A stretch of 64,000 nucleotides of DNA, taken from Spirochaetaceae bacterium. Lineage in GTDB: Bacteria > Spirochaetota > Spirochaetia > SZUA-6 > Bin103. This document shows positions 26,594 to 36,100 of the stretch, one piece after another. Each line of letters opens with the position of its first letter. Within the stretch, counting starts at the first letter, position 1. The stretch is taken from assembly GCA_028821475.1 (NCBI GenBank), contig JAPPGB010000105.1:1-64000 (forward strand), read 5' to 3'. The position numbers were made by a program, and so were the translations under genes. The notes under the pieces are model-generated. The model was not told the DNA's origin. It worked only from the letters and a program-made list of their open reading frames with translations, and made no database searches.

Positions 26594-27709
26594 TCAGAAG
26601 CCGGGGCCGCGGGCGCTGACCGGCCACAGGTCCACCACCCGCTCGCCGCGGATGCACACCAGCCAGTCATGCAGGTTCACGGTGGGGTCGCAGTGCGGCG
26701 GGATCATGCGCACCTTGTCGCCGATGCGCGGCGGGCGCGCCACGCCGGATACGTCGAGCGTGGCATGCTCGTCCGAAGCACCGCCCACGACAGCCGCCTG
26801 CCAATCGTGCCCGGGCACGGCCGCGACCCGCGGCAGCCCGCTCTCCGCCGTGAAGGCCTTCAGCCCGGCGTCCACGACCACCACGCCGGAACGCGGCGCG
26901 CTCATTACCTGGGCGAGCAGGAACAGGCTGTGTTCGAATCCGACGCCGCAGTCCCCGTAACCGACGTCCATCACCACGTAGGAGCCGGCCTGGATCTCGG
27001 TAAAGACGCCGCTCTCCGCATCGTACCGGCAGGTACCGCTGCCGCTGCCGGACACCGTCGCGCACGGCAGGCCCGCCGCCGCCAGCGCGGCAACGCAGTC
27101 GCGCACGACGCCAGCCACCTGCAAGGAGGCGGCCCGCCGCTCCTCCGGAGTCGCCAGGTGCTGCGACGAGCCGTGATACGCCTGCAGCCCGGCAAAGCGC
27201 AGATGGGGCGCGTCAGCCACCTGCCGCGCCAGCGCCACCGCCGGCGCACCAGGCGGCACGCCGCAGCGGCGCATGCCCACCTCGATCTCCACCAGCACCG
27301 CCAGTTCCGAGCCGGCGGCCGCGGCCGCGGCGCTCAGGTCGGCCACGTTGTCCGCCTGGTCCACGCACACACCGATGCGGGCCCGGCGCGCCAGCGCCGC
27401 CAACCGCCGGATCTTGGCGGCGTCCACCACCTGGTTGGACACCAGGACGTCGCCGATGCCGCCGTCTACCATTGCCACCGCCTCGCTCACCTTCTGGCAG
27501 CACACGCCCACGGCGCCGTGCGCCACCTGCAGGCGCGCCAGGTTCGGGCACTTGTGGCTCTTGGCATGCGGGCGCGGACGCGCACGAGTGCCGGCGGTGA
27601 CTTCCTGCAGCCGGGCGATGTTCGTCTCGGCGGCATCCAGATCGAGCAGCAGGGCCGGGGTCTCCACGTCGGCGACCGCATCGCCGACCCGGGCAGGCAG
27701 GTAACTCAT
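26594..27709 (-). CDS. D-threonine aldolase-like / DSD1-family PLP enzyme
   Basis: The product (371 aa) belongs to the fold-type III PLP group of D-threonine aldolase and D-serine dehydratase. ETPALLLDLDAAETNIARL is near the N-terminus. The PLP Lys is Lys50 in RPHAKSHKCP. LVEIEVGMRRCGV and GSGSGTCRY form the phosphate site. The C-terminal domain ends with a His-x-Cys metal pair (PPHCDPTVNLHD, where the metal site is formed by H and C). These enzymes cleave D-beta-hydroxy-alpha-amino acids or deaminate D-serine. Transcribed divergently from the beta-lactamase-type gene. Confidence 0.88.
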   Translation of the reverse strand: MSYLPARVGDAVADVETPALLLDLDAAETNIARLQEVTAGTRARPRPHAKSHKCPNLARLQVAHGAVGVCCQKVSEAVAMVDGGIGDVLVSNQVVDAAKIRRLAALARRARIGVCVDQADNVADLSAAAAAAGSELAVLVEIEVGMRRCGVPPGAPAVALARQVADAPHLRFAGLQAYHGSSQHLATPEERRAASLQVAGVVRDCVAALAAAGLPCATVSGSGSGTCRYDAESGVFTEIQAGSYVVMDVGYGDCGVGFEHSLFLLAQVMSAPRSGVVVVDAGLKAFTAESGLPRVAAVPGHDWQAAVVGGASDEHATLDVSGVARPPRIGDKVRMIPPHCDPTVNLHDWLVCIRGERVVDLWPVSARGPGF

Positions 27710-27880
27710 CGCGCAGACTCTATGCCACCGCCGCCGGTGCGTCGACCCGCATCCGCCGGCCGGTGCCGCCGCTGCCGGGCACACTCCGGCCCCGACAACT
27801 CCGGCACCCGCATCGCGCCTTCCCCGCGCCTTCACCGAGTGTCGCTTGCCGGTGCGGGGCTGCCCCGCTATGGTCGGAAG

Positions 27881-29200
27881 ATGCAGCGGCAGGGCGTCGG
27901 TGCGGTCCCCGCGTTGTCGGCGTGCCGCCCGGAACAGGTTGGCATGGCGGGCGATCTCGGCGATCGCCTCGCCGGCGCGGCGCGGCGGCTCATTGCCGGC
28001 CTGCAGCTTGCCGGCGCGGTGACGGTGGTCGCCCGCGCCGGCAAGATCGTGCACTTGCAGGCCCATGGAACGATGGACATCGCGCGCGAGCGGCCGATGG
28101 CGGACGACACCATCTTCCGCATCTACTCAATGACCAAGGCGGTGGGTACGGTGGCGGCGATGCTGCTGTGCGAGGCGGGCAAGCTGGAGCTGGATGCGCC
28201 GGCCGCGGACTACCTGCCGGCGCTCGGCCGGATGCGGGTAGCCTGGTCCGAAGAGGTCGGCGGCCGGGCGATGCCTGGGCATCGGCCTTCATCGTCTTCC
28301 GTGTCACCGAGTGACCGCACACACCCCGAGCGAGCCACCGGCAAGGCGGGCGCGGCGCCGCGGCGCGCCATGACGGTGCGCGACCTGCTGCGCCACACCT
28401 CCGGGCTGCCCGGCAACGTGGCCGTGAACGACCGCTTCCGGGCAACCGGCCTGCCGCCGCTCGCCGAGTGCACGCTGGAGGAGATCGGCGATCACCTCGA
28501 CCGGGTTCCCCTGCTCTATCATCCCGGCAGCCGGTGGTACTACAGCGTCGCGGCCGACGTGGTGGGGCGCCTGGTGGAGGTGGCGTCGGGGCAGCGGTTC
28601 GACGAGTTCCTGCAGCAGCGCATCTTCGCGCCGCTCGGCATGGTGGACACTGACTTCTTCTGCCCGCCGCACAAGGCCGACCGGCTCGCCGAGATGTACG
28701 GGCCCGACCCGGCCGGCGGCATCATGCCGGTGGACGCTCCGCAGGGCGGCACCGTGTCCAGCTTCAGCTTCCGGGAGCGCCCGCGCTTCCTGTCCTGCGG
28801 CGGCGGCCTGGTGTCCACCGCGCACGACTACGTGCGCTTCTGCCTGATGCTGTCGGGCAACGGAACGCTCGGCGGCGTGCCGCTGCTGCAACCGGCAACC
28901 GTCGCGAGGATGACCCGCAACCAGCTCCCCGCCACGCTGCTTCCGATCCGCAAGGCACCGCAGGAGCGCTACGACGGGCTGGGCTTCGGACTCGGCTTCT
29001 CGGTGCGCGTGGCGCCGTCCGGCTTCGTGCCCGGCGCGGAGGTCGGCGAGTACGGCTGGATCGGCGGCGCGAGCACCGAGTTCACGGTCTCCCCCCGTTC
29101 CGGGCTGGTGATCATCACCCTCACCCAGTTCATGCCGTTTTCGCCACTCAGCCGGATGGTGAAGACGATCGTCTACGACGCGCTCGAGGAGGACACGTAA
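27881..29200 (+). CDS. Serine hydrolase, beta-lactamase/class C (EstB-like) family, carrying an inserted repeat
   Basis: The product (about 439 aa) has the Ser-x-x-Lys motif SMTK (about residue 84), a Tyr-x-Ser/Asn-type motif YYSVAADVVG and a late GG-containing strand (WIGGASTEF). TVRDLLRHTSGLPG is a strong family hallmark. Between AWSEEV and MTVRDLL there is an extra stretch of about 25 residues that coincides with one copy of a dispersed ~80-bp repeat (28240-28318) found again at 47690-47770; the reading frame stays open through it. Activity is probably esterase- or peptidase-like rather than beta-lactam resistance. The gene ends 2 bases before the sulfatase ATG, so the two are likely cotranscribed. 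Confidence 0.87.
   Translation: MQRQGVGAVPALSACRPEQVGMAGDLGDRLAGAARRLIAGLQLAGAVTVVARAGKIVHLQAHGTMDIARERPMADDTIFRIYSMTKAVGTVAAMLLCEAGKLELDAPAADYLPALGRMRVAWSEEVGGRAMPGHRPSSSSVSPSDRTHPERATGKAGAAPRRAMTVRDLLRHTSGLPGNVAVNDRFRATGLPPLAECTLEEIGDHLDRVPLLYHPGSRWYYSVAADVVGRLVEVASGQRFDEFLQQRIFAPLGMVDTDFFCPPHKADRLAEMYGPDPAGGIMPVDAPQGGTVSSFSFRERPRFLSCGGGLVSTAHDYVRFCLMLSGNGTLGGVPLLQPATVARMTRNQLPATLLPIRKAPQERYDGLGFGLGFSVRVAPSGFVPGAEVGEYGWIGGASTEFTVSPRSGLVIITLTQFMPFSPLSRMVKTIVYDALEEDT
28240..28318 (+). repeat. Dispersed two-hairpin repeat, copy 1 (inside the serine-hydrolase gene)
   Basis: The core 28268-28318 matches 47720-47770 at 44 of 51 positions by hand count, with weaker similarity and identical spacing extending left to about 28240. 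It contains two inverted repeats: GATGCC-TG-GGCATC (28270-28283) and GTCAC-CGA-GTGAC (28303-28315). This copy is read through in frame by the hydrolase gene, where it adds a Ser-rich segment absent from the family consensus. Confidence 0.75.
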
Positions 29201-29202
29201 TC

Positions 29203-30741
29203 ATGGCGCGACGCCCCAACATCGTGCTGATCATGGCGGACGACCTCGGCTTCAGCGACCTCGGCTGCTACGGCAGCGAGATAGCCACCCCGAACCTCGA
29301 CCGGCTGGCCGCCGGCGGCATGCGCTTCACCCACTTCTACAACAACGCCGTGTGCGTGGCCACGCGCGCATCGCTGCTCACCGGCCAGTACTGCCACCGG
29401 GTGGGCCAGGGGCTCGGCGCCCGGCTGCGCGGCGGCGCCAACAACGTCACCTTCGCCGAGTTGCTGCGCGACGCCGGCTACCGCACGCTGATGTCCGGCA
29501 AGTGGCACAACGGCGCCGACCCCGGCGAGCTGCCGGTCGATCGCGGCTTCGACCGCTACTGGGGGCTGTTGTCCGGCGGCAGCAACTACTTCAACCCGGG
29601 CGTACGGCGGCCGGGCGAGCCGGAGCCGGTGCACAAGGCGCCCGGCAACTACCGGCCGTGGGGCGACGACCGGCGCGTCACCCACCCGTTCACGCCCGAC
29701 AATCCCGACTTCTACATCACCGATTCGTTCTCGGACCGGGCGGTTTCCTTCCTGGACCGCTACGGGCACGACGAGCAGCCGTTCCTGCTCTACCTTGCCT
29801 ATACTGCGCCGCACTTTCCCCTGCACGCTCCGGAAGCGGACATCGCCCGCTACCAGGGCCGCTACCGGATCGGGTGGGACGAACTGCGCCGGCGCCGCTA
29901 CGCGCGCTTGTGCGACCTCGGCCTGGTGGAGGAACGCTGGGGCATGTCGGAGCGCGACGATGCGTGCGGCACCTGGGCAGAGGCGCGCGACAAGCCGCGC
30001 TGGGACCGCAAGATGGCGGTCTACGCGGCGATGGTGGACCGCATGGACCAGGGGATCGGGCGCGTGCTCGCCAAGATCCGGGCGCTCGGCAAGGAGCAGG
30101 ACACCCTGGTGCTGTTTCTGTCCGACAACGGCGGCTGCGGCGAGCACATCGACAACTCACCCGACCGCCCGCCGGGCACCGTCGATACCTACGCCACCGT
30201 CGACGCGCCCTGGGCCAACGCCAGCAACACGCCGTTCCGGAAGTACAAGGTGTTCGACCACGAGGGCGGCATCGCCACCCCGCTCATTGCCTGCTGGCCG
30301 GCAGTCATCGAACCGGGCGCCATCAGCCACGAGGTGGGTCACGTGATCGACTTCCTGCCCACGTTCGCCGATCTGGCCGGCGCCGAATACCCGGACCACT
30401 ACCACGGCGGGCGTATCGCCCCCGCCGACGGCATCAGCCTGGCGCCGCTGCTGCGCGGCGAACCGCGCGACCCGCACCCGTACCTGTGCTGGGAGCTGGA
30501 AGGCTGCCGGGCGGTGCGCCGCGGGCGCTGGAAGGCGGTGAGCATGGGACCGCCGCGCCAGTACGCCGGCCACCGGTTCCCATCCGGCCACGAGGGCTGG
30601 GAGCTGTACGACATGGACCTGGACCGCTGCGAATCCAACGACCTGGCCGCCGGGCGTCCGCACCTGGTGCAGGAACTGGACGCCCTGTGGCACCGCTGGT
30701 ACGACGCCTGCCGGCGCGAACAGCGCCGCGCGCAGCCGTGA
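29203..30741 (+). CDS. Sulfatase (type I, formylglycine-dependent)
   Basis: The product (512 aa) hydrolyses sulfate esters. The N-terminal metal site is IVLIMADDLGFSDLG (Asp13, Asp14). The formylglycine signature is CVATRASLLTG with Cys51 and Arg55; the usual Pro at +2 is Ala, giving CxAxR. SGKWHNG supplies the Lys/His pair, and LFLSDNGGCGEH (about residues 306-317) the remaining Asp/Asn ligands. No signal peptide is visible, so the protein seems cytoplasmic or depends on another route. A formylglycine-generating enzyme is not in this window. It starts 2 bases after the upstream serine-hydrolase gene, with AGGAGG in that gene's end as a likely ribosome binding site. Confidence 0.93.
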   Translation: MARRPNIVLIMADDLGFSDLGCYGSEIATPNLDRLAAGGMRFTHFYNNAVCVATRASLLTGQYCHRVGQGLGARLRGGANNVTFAELLRDAGYRTLMSGKWHNGADPGELPVDRGFDRYWGLLSGGSNYFNPGVRRPGEPEPVHKAPGNYRPWGDDRRVTHPFTPDNPDFYITDSFSDRAVSFLDRYGHDEQPFLLYLAYTAPHFPLHAPEADIARYQGRYRIGWDELRRRRYARLCDLGLVEERWGMSERDDACGTWAEARDKPRWDRKMAVYAAMVDRMDQGIGRVLAKIRALGKEQDTLVLFLSDNGGCGEHIDNSPDRPPGTVDTYATVDAPWANASNTPFRKYKVFDHEGGIATPLIACWPAVIEPGAISHEVGHVIDFLPTFADLAGAEYPDHYHGGRIAPADGISLAPLLRGEPRDPHPYLCWELEGCRAVRRGRWKAVSMGPPRQYAGHRFPSGHEGWELYDMDLDRCESNDLAAGRPHLVQELDALWHRWYDACRREQRRAQP

Positions 30742-30951
30742 CCGGGCGGCGGTTCGCCGGACGACTGCCGGCAGCCGGCCGGTACCGGGTCAGGAGACGG
30801 TAGCGTCCACTCGGCAGCCGGGAGGGATCCGGCCGTTGCGCGTCGCATCGGCGCTCGCGGCTCGTGACCGCGCGTGTGGCCGCCGTACGCGGCGGACGCC
30901 GGCGGCGCCGGGGTTGTTTTCGCGCGCCCGCAGGGTCATCTTTGGTGCCGC

Positions 30952-31410
30952 ATGCGCAAAGTGCTGTCGTACCTGCTCACGCTGGTCAACTTCGCCGGTT
31001 TCCTGCTGGTGTTCGTGGTAACCCGCGACCTGTACCGGACGCTGTTCGCGGTGCTGTACGGCCTGGCCACCTCGCGCGACATGAGCGCGTTCCAGGTATC
31101 GGCCGCCCTGCGCACGTTCGACATGGTCGGCATGTTCGTGATGGGCCTAGCCGCGATCGTGCTGATCATCGTGATCCAATCGGTGTACGAGGGGGCGCGC
31201 GATGGTGTCCAGCTCGGCGCGCGCTTCGCCACCGTGAGCGGCATGCAGATGGCGTGGATCGGTGCCACCCGGGTCCTGGTGTGGCTGCTGCCGGTGGGCG
31301 TGCACGACATGGGCCTGGACGGCTACACGTTGGTTCCCCTGGCGGCTGGCGGCGCGGCTATCGCGGTTGGTATACTGCTGCGGCGGCGCACCTCCGCGTC
31401 GCGATCCTGA
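30952..31410 (+). CDS. Small four-helix membrane protein, first gene of a MacAB-like operon
   Basis: The product (152 aa) begins MRKVLSYLLTLVNFAGFLLV and shows four hydrophobic stretches (about residues 5-23, 60-82, 103-118 and 128-143) with short loops, so it is an inner-membrane protein. I do not recognise a named family. Its stop is 3 bases before the ATG of the ABC ATPase, so it opens a tightly packed operon of export genes and may be an accessory subunit. ATG 30952 is chosen because it starts directly at the basic-hydrophobic N-terminus; the longer frame upstream has no family-like features. Confidence 0.7.
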   Translation: MRKVLSYLLTLVNFAGFLLVFVVTRDLYRTLFAVLYGLATSRDMSAFQVSAALRTFDMVGMFVMGLAAIVLIIVIQSVYEGARDGVQLGARFATVSGMQMAWIGATRVLVWLLPVGVHDMGLDGYTLVPLAAGGAAIAVGILLRRRTSASRS

Positions 31411-31413
31411 TCC

Positions 31414-32112
31414 ATGCCAGCGACATCACCGATCATTCGAGCCTCCCAGGTGTCCCGTGAGTTCGTGCTCGGCCAGGAGCGGGTGCAGGCCGTGCGCCAG
31501 GTAGACATGGAACTCTCACCCGGCCGCCTGGCGCTGATTCGCGGCAAGTCGGGCTCCGGCAAGACGACGTTGCTGAACATCCTCGGCGGCCTCGACCGGC
31601 CTACTACCGGCGTCGTGTTCTACCACGAGCGCGACCTGCACATCTTTTCGGAGCGCGAGATGACCCGTTGGCGGCGCACCAGCGCCGCATTCGTGTTCCA
31701 GGCGTTCGCGCTCATCCCCGGGCTCACCGCCGCCGAGAACGTCGACGTGCCGTTGCGCATCGCCGGCATCAGCCCGCGCGACGCGGGCAAGCGCGCGCTG
31801 CAATACCTGGACATGGTGGGGTTGGCGCCGCGCGCGCACCACCGCATCTACGAGTTGAGCGGCGGCGAGCAGCAGCGCGTAGCGGTGGCGCGGGCCCTGG
31901 TCAAGGAGCCGGAGGTGCTGCTCGCCGACGAGCCCACCGGCGAGCTCGACCAGACCACCGGCCATCGCGTGCTCGCACTGCTGCGCAGCCTGGCTCACGA
32001 GCGCGGCATCGCCATCTGCCTGACCAGTCACGATCCTTCCGCTTCCGACTTTGCCGACGAGGTGTATTCCATGAAGGACGGCCGGCTCACCGCCGGACGG
32101 AGTGCCGCGTGA
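31414..32112 (+). CDS. ABC transporter ATP-binding protein (LolD/MacB-type)
   Basis: The product (232 aa) is a stand-alone ATPase. Walker [10 protein letters not shown] is near residues 45-53, the Q-loop in [12 protein letters not shown], signature [15 protein letters not shown], Walker [13 protein letters not shown] and H-loop CLTSHDP. The sequence type ([19 protein letters not shown]) is that of LolD/MacB/FtsE-like ATPases working with FtsX-type permeases. Its TGA overlaps the GTG start of the lipoprotein adaptor (GTGA). It probably energises the large permease two genes downstream together with the second ATPase of the operon. Confidence 0.92.
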   Translation: MPATSPIIRASQVSREFVLGQERVQAVRQVDMELSPGRLALIRGKSGSGKTTLLNILGGLDRPTTGVVFYHERDLHIFSEREMTRWRRTSAAFVFQAFALIPGLTAAENVDVPLRIAGISPRDAGKRALQYLDMVGLAPRAHHRIYELSGGEQQRVAVARALVKEPEVLLADEPTGELDQTTGHRVLALLRSLAHERGIAICLTSHDPSASDFADEVYSMKDGRLTAGRSAA

Positions 32113-33149
32113 CGTTACCCGAACCGGTCCGCCTGCGGGGCCGCTTCCTGCCCGCGGCCCCACTGGCGGCAGCGCTGTTGGCGGCCATGCTGCTGGGCGC
32201 CTGCGACGCCCTCCCCGATGAAGACGAGGATCTGCCGCGCGAGTTGCCGCCCATTCCGTTGCGCTCGCGGGCGGTTACCTATCCGGTAGAGCAGATCGAC
32301 CTGGCGGTCGAGGTACGCGGCACCGCCGTGGTAACGCCGACGCGCGAGGTGGAACTGTACTTTCGCGAACCGGGCAGGCTGACCGTGCTCAACACGTCGG
32401 TTCGCGACGAGGTGCGGGCCAACCAGGTGCTTGCCCGGCTGGAGAGCGCCGATCTGGAGCAGGAGCTGCGCCTCGCCGAGATGGACCTGGAGATCGCCCG
32501 GCTTCGGCACCAGGCGATGGCGGCCGGCAACCTGACGCGCACGGAGCGGGCCATCAACGAACTGGAGCTCTCCAAGCAGGAGATCCGCACCGAGTATCTG
32601 CGTGACCGCGTGGGCGCCTACGTGATCCGCTCACCCTACAACGGCGTGGTCAAGACGGTGCGCGGCAAGGTGGGAGAACTGGTCCAGGAGTACACGACGA
32701 TCATCGAAGTCTCCGACCCCACCGAGCTGGAACTGCAGATGCGGGTCAACATCGATGAATTCGAACGCGTCATTCCCGGACAGCCGGTGCTGATCGAGGT
32801 CAGCCGCGGTTCCTGGTCGCCCGGCGAGGTGGTTGCGGTGAGCAGCCGCAACCAGGCCACCGATCCCACCCTGCGCCGAGACGAGTACATCGCCCACCTC
32901 GCGCTCGAGGACTCCTCCATCGAACTGCGTGCCCAGGCGCGCCTGACCGCCCGCATCATCGTCGAGAACCGGCCGCAGACACTGGTGATTCCGGCTGCCG
33001 GCCTGCGCGAATTCCGGGAGCGCACCTACGTGCGCGTACTCGAAGGCGAGTTGCGCCGCGAAGTCGACGTACGCGTCGGCATCCGCACCGACACCCAGGT
33101 AGAGATCCTCACCGGTCTGGAGCCCGGCCAACTGGTAGTCGGCAAGTGA
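32109..33149 (+). CDS. Periplasmic adaptor lipoprotein (MacA/HlyD-like)
   Basis: The product (346 aa; GTG start overlapping the previous stop) has a signal peptide with lipobox LLGAC, followed by an acidic linker. A barrel-sandwich half motif (VEVRGTAVVTPTREVELYF), an alpha-hairpin of about 70 residues (LRLAEMDLEIARLRHQAMAA), the second half motif (RSPYNGVVKTVRGKVGEL) and beta-barrel/membrane-proximal domains complete the fold. This is the membrane-fusion protein architecture of MacA-type pumps. The hairpin is short, so contact with a TolC-like channel is uncertain. Its stop overlaps the permease start by 4 bases. Confidence 0.88.
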   Translation: MTLPEPVRLRGRFLPAAPLAAALLAAMLLGACDALPDEDEDLPRELPPIPLRSRAVTYPVEQIDLAVEVRGTAVVTPTREVELYFREPGRLTVLNTSVRDEVRANQVLARLESADLEQELRLAEMDLEIARLRHQAMAAGNLTRTERAINELELSKQEIRTEYLRDRVGAYVIRSPYNGVVKTVRGKVGELVQEYTTIIEVSDPTELELQMRVNIDEFERVIPGQPVLIEVSRGSWSPGEVVAVSSRNQATDPTLRRDEYIAHLALEDSSIELRAQARLTARIIVENRPQTLVIPAAGLREFRERTYVRVLEGELRREVDVRVGIRTDTQVEILTGLEPGQLVVGK

Positions 33150-36100
33150 GCGACGCCGGCGGCGGCTACGAAAGCGGCGCTCCTCCCGCACCGGCAACCG
33201 CCCCTTCGCTGAGCTACGGGCGGGTCGGGTCGCGCCGCGAACGCGGACTCGCGCCTTCCGTGGTGGTTCTCTATCCGCTCACCGTCCTGTGGATCACGCT
33301 GCAGCGCATGGCCCGCAACTGGCGCCTGCTCGGCGCGCTGCTCGCCGGCCTGGTGCTGGTGGCGGGGCTGGCGGCCGCCGTGCCGATCTACACCGCCGCC
33401 GGCCTGCAGCGCAGCTTCATCCAGCACTGGCGCCAGCAGGACGAGTTCCGCCCGCCGTTCGCGGTGATCATGGCGCACCGCAACAGCCGGCGCAAGGAAC
33501 CGGTGACCGCCGAGCAACTTACCCGGTTGCAGCGCTACCTGGACGGCGACCTGCAAGGCCGGGTCGGCCATCCCGCCATCGCCACCTCGTTCTACGGCAG
33601 CTTCGGCAGCGACTTCGTGCTGCTGAACAACGAAGCCGATCCCTCCGGGCGCGCGACGCGGGCCGAGCTGTCCTTCATGAGCAACCTGGCGGAGCACGCC
33701 GACCTCGCCGTCGGACGCTGGTACGAGGCACGCGACGACGGCGTGGTCGAGGTGGTGGCCGACGAGAAGACGCTCGACGACCTGGAGCTGATCGTCGGCG
33801 GACGCTACGTATGGGCATACCAGATGCTGCCGAACGAGGAAATCGCCGATCTGCCGGTGGAGACCTACCAGCGTCAGCGTTTTGCCCTGACGCCGATCGA
33901 AGTCGTGGGCATGTTCAGGCCGCAGGCGGAGGTGACCACGCGCGAGTGGGTGTATCCCCCGTTGCCGGGCCGGCTGTTCATGGCGCCGGAAGAGTTCGCG
34001 CGCATGCAGCACGCCGGCCTGCGCACCTCCACCTACGACCTGCAGTGGGTGTTCGACGACCGCCTGATACGGGTCGACCAGGTCGGCCGCCTGATTGCCG
34101 ACCTCACCGCGGTGGAGGAGCGCGCGGCGCAGATCGCGCCCGGCACCAAGTACTGGCTGGTGCCGCTTGATTTCTTCGGCAAGTTCAAGACCACGCTCGA
34201 CCAGGTCGCGCTGTTCCTGTTCTCCCTGGCCGCCCCTACCATCGGCATGATCCTGGTATACGTGATGCTGATCGCCGCGCTGGCGGTCGAGCGCCGGGTC
34301 ACCGAGATCTCGGTGCTGCACAGCCGCGGCGCCGGGCGCATGCAGGTGCTGGCCAGCTTCGCATTGGAGTGGCTGATCCTGGCCGCGGTGGCCGCCCTGG
34401 TCGGCCCCTACCTTGGGGTGGCCATCGGCCGCCTGGTCGGCAACGTGCAGGGCTTCCTCGACTTCAGCGCCGGCGGCGGCGTGGCGGCCGCGGCCGCCGC
34501 GCAGGCCGCCGCGTCGCCGGAAGCGGCCGCGGGGGCTGACCCGGCGCTGCTCGCGCCGACCGCGGAACGGCGGTTGCCGGTGGCGGTCACCGAGCAGTCG
34601 CAGCGGTTTGCCCTGCTGGCCACCGCGGTGGCGGTGCTGGCGGCGGTGGCGCCGGTCATTGCCAGTTCCCGGTTCTCGGTGGTCACCCTGCGCCAGGTGC
34701 AGGCGCGCGGCATGCGGCGCTCGTTCTGGCACCGCTACTTCCTCGACCTGATCCTGCTCGGGCTCGCCTTCTACGGCTACAGCGCCCTGCGCTGGCAGCA
34801 GGTGCGCCTCGCCACCGAGGCCACGGTGGACGCCGACCCGATCCTGTTCCTGGTGCCGGTAGCGTTCTTCATCGGCACCGGACTGGTGGCGCTGCGCCTG
34901 TATCCGTTCGCCATGGCCGGCCTCGGCTGGCTGAGCAACCGGTTCCGCGGCATCGTGCTGCAACTCACCTTCCGCCGCCTGAGCCGCAGTTCCGGCCAGT
35001 ACGTGTCGCTGCTGGTGCTGCTCATCCTCACCGTCGCCATGGGCATCTACAACGGTTCGGCGGCGCGCACGCTGCTGGTCAACTTCGAGGATCGCGTGCG
35101 CTACATGAACGGCGCCGAGCTGGTCATACGCGAGGCGTGGGAGTCGCCCGAGGAGCAGCAGGCGGCCGGGATGGCCGGAGCGGTGCAGCCCACCTCCTAC
35201 GACCAGCCGCGCTCGCCCGCGGCCGCCGAGCCGCCGTTCTTCAAGCGGCTGGAGATCGAGGGCGTGGAAGCCGCGGCACGGGTGCTGGTGCGGCGCGCCG
35301 AGGCGCGCAATGCCTCCCTGCACGCCGGCTCGGTTACCATGATGGCAATCGTGCCGCATGAATTCGCGCCCGTCGCGTGGGCGCGGCCCGACCTGTTCAA
35401 CCCGCACTTCTACGACTACCTGACCCAGTTGAGCAACCATCGCCAAGGCGCGCTGGTCAGCGCCGAACTGAAGCGCCGCGGCAAACTGGAGCCGGGCGAT
35501 CCGCTCACCATCAACTACAACAACCAGCGCATCGACGCATACGTGGTCGGCGTGGTTCCGTACTGGCCGTCGCTCAACCCTGAACACCGTCCGTTCGTCG
35601 TCATGAACCTGGACCACGTGCAGGAGTTCACGGCGCTCGAACCGTACGACTCGTGGTATGACATCACCGGGCCGGAGGCGATTCCGCACATCGTGCAGCG
35701 GCTGGTCTCGATCGGGGTGTGGGAGTGGAAGCGGCTGGACACCGAACAGATCCTGCGCGACCTGCACCGCGAGCCATACCGGCGCGGATTCTTCGGAATC
35801 CTCACCATCGGCTTTCTGGCCGCGGCCGCGGTGGCGGTGCTGGCGTTCGTGGTGTACACCATCTATTCGACCCGCCAACGGCTCATCCAGTTTGGCGCGC
35901 TGCGCGCCAACGGCCTGTCGCTGGTACAGACGCTCGGCGTGGTGGGCCTGGAACAGCTCCTGACCGTCGGCATCGGCCTGGCGATCGGCATCGCCGGGGG
36001 CAACGCGGCCACCACCCTGTTCCTGCCGTTCCTGCGCGACCGCGCCAGCGAGGTGCAGCCGGTGCCGCCGTTCGTGATCGTTACCGATCTCGACGACCTG

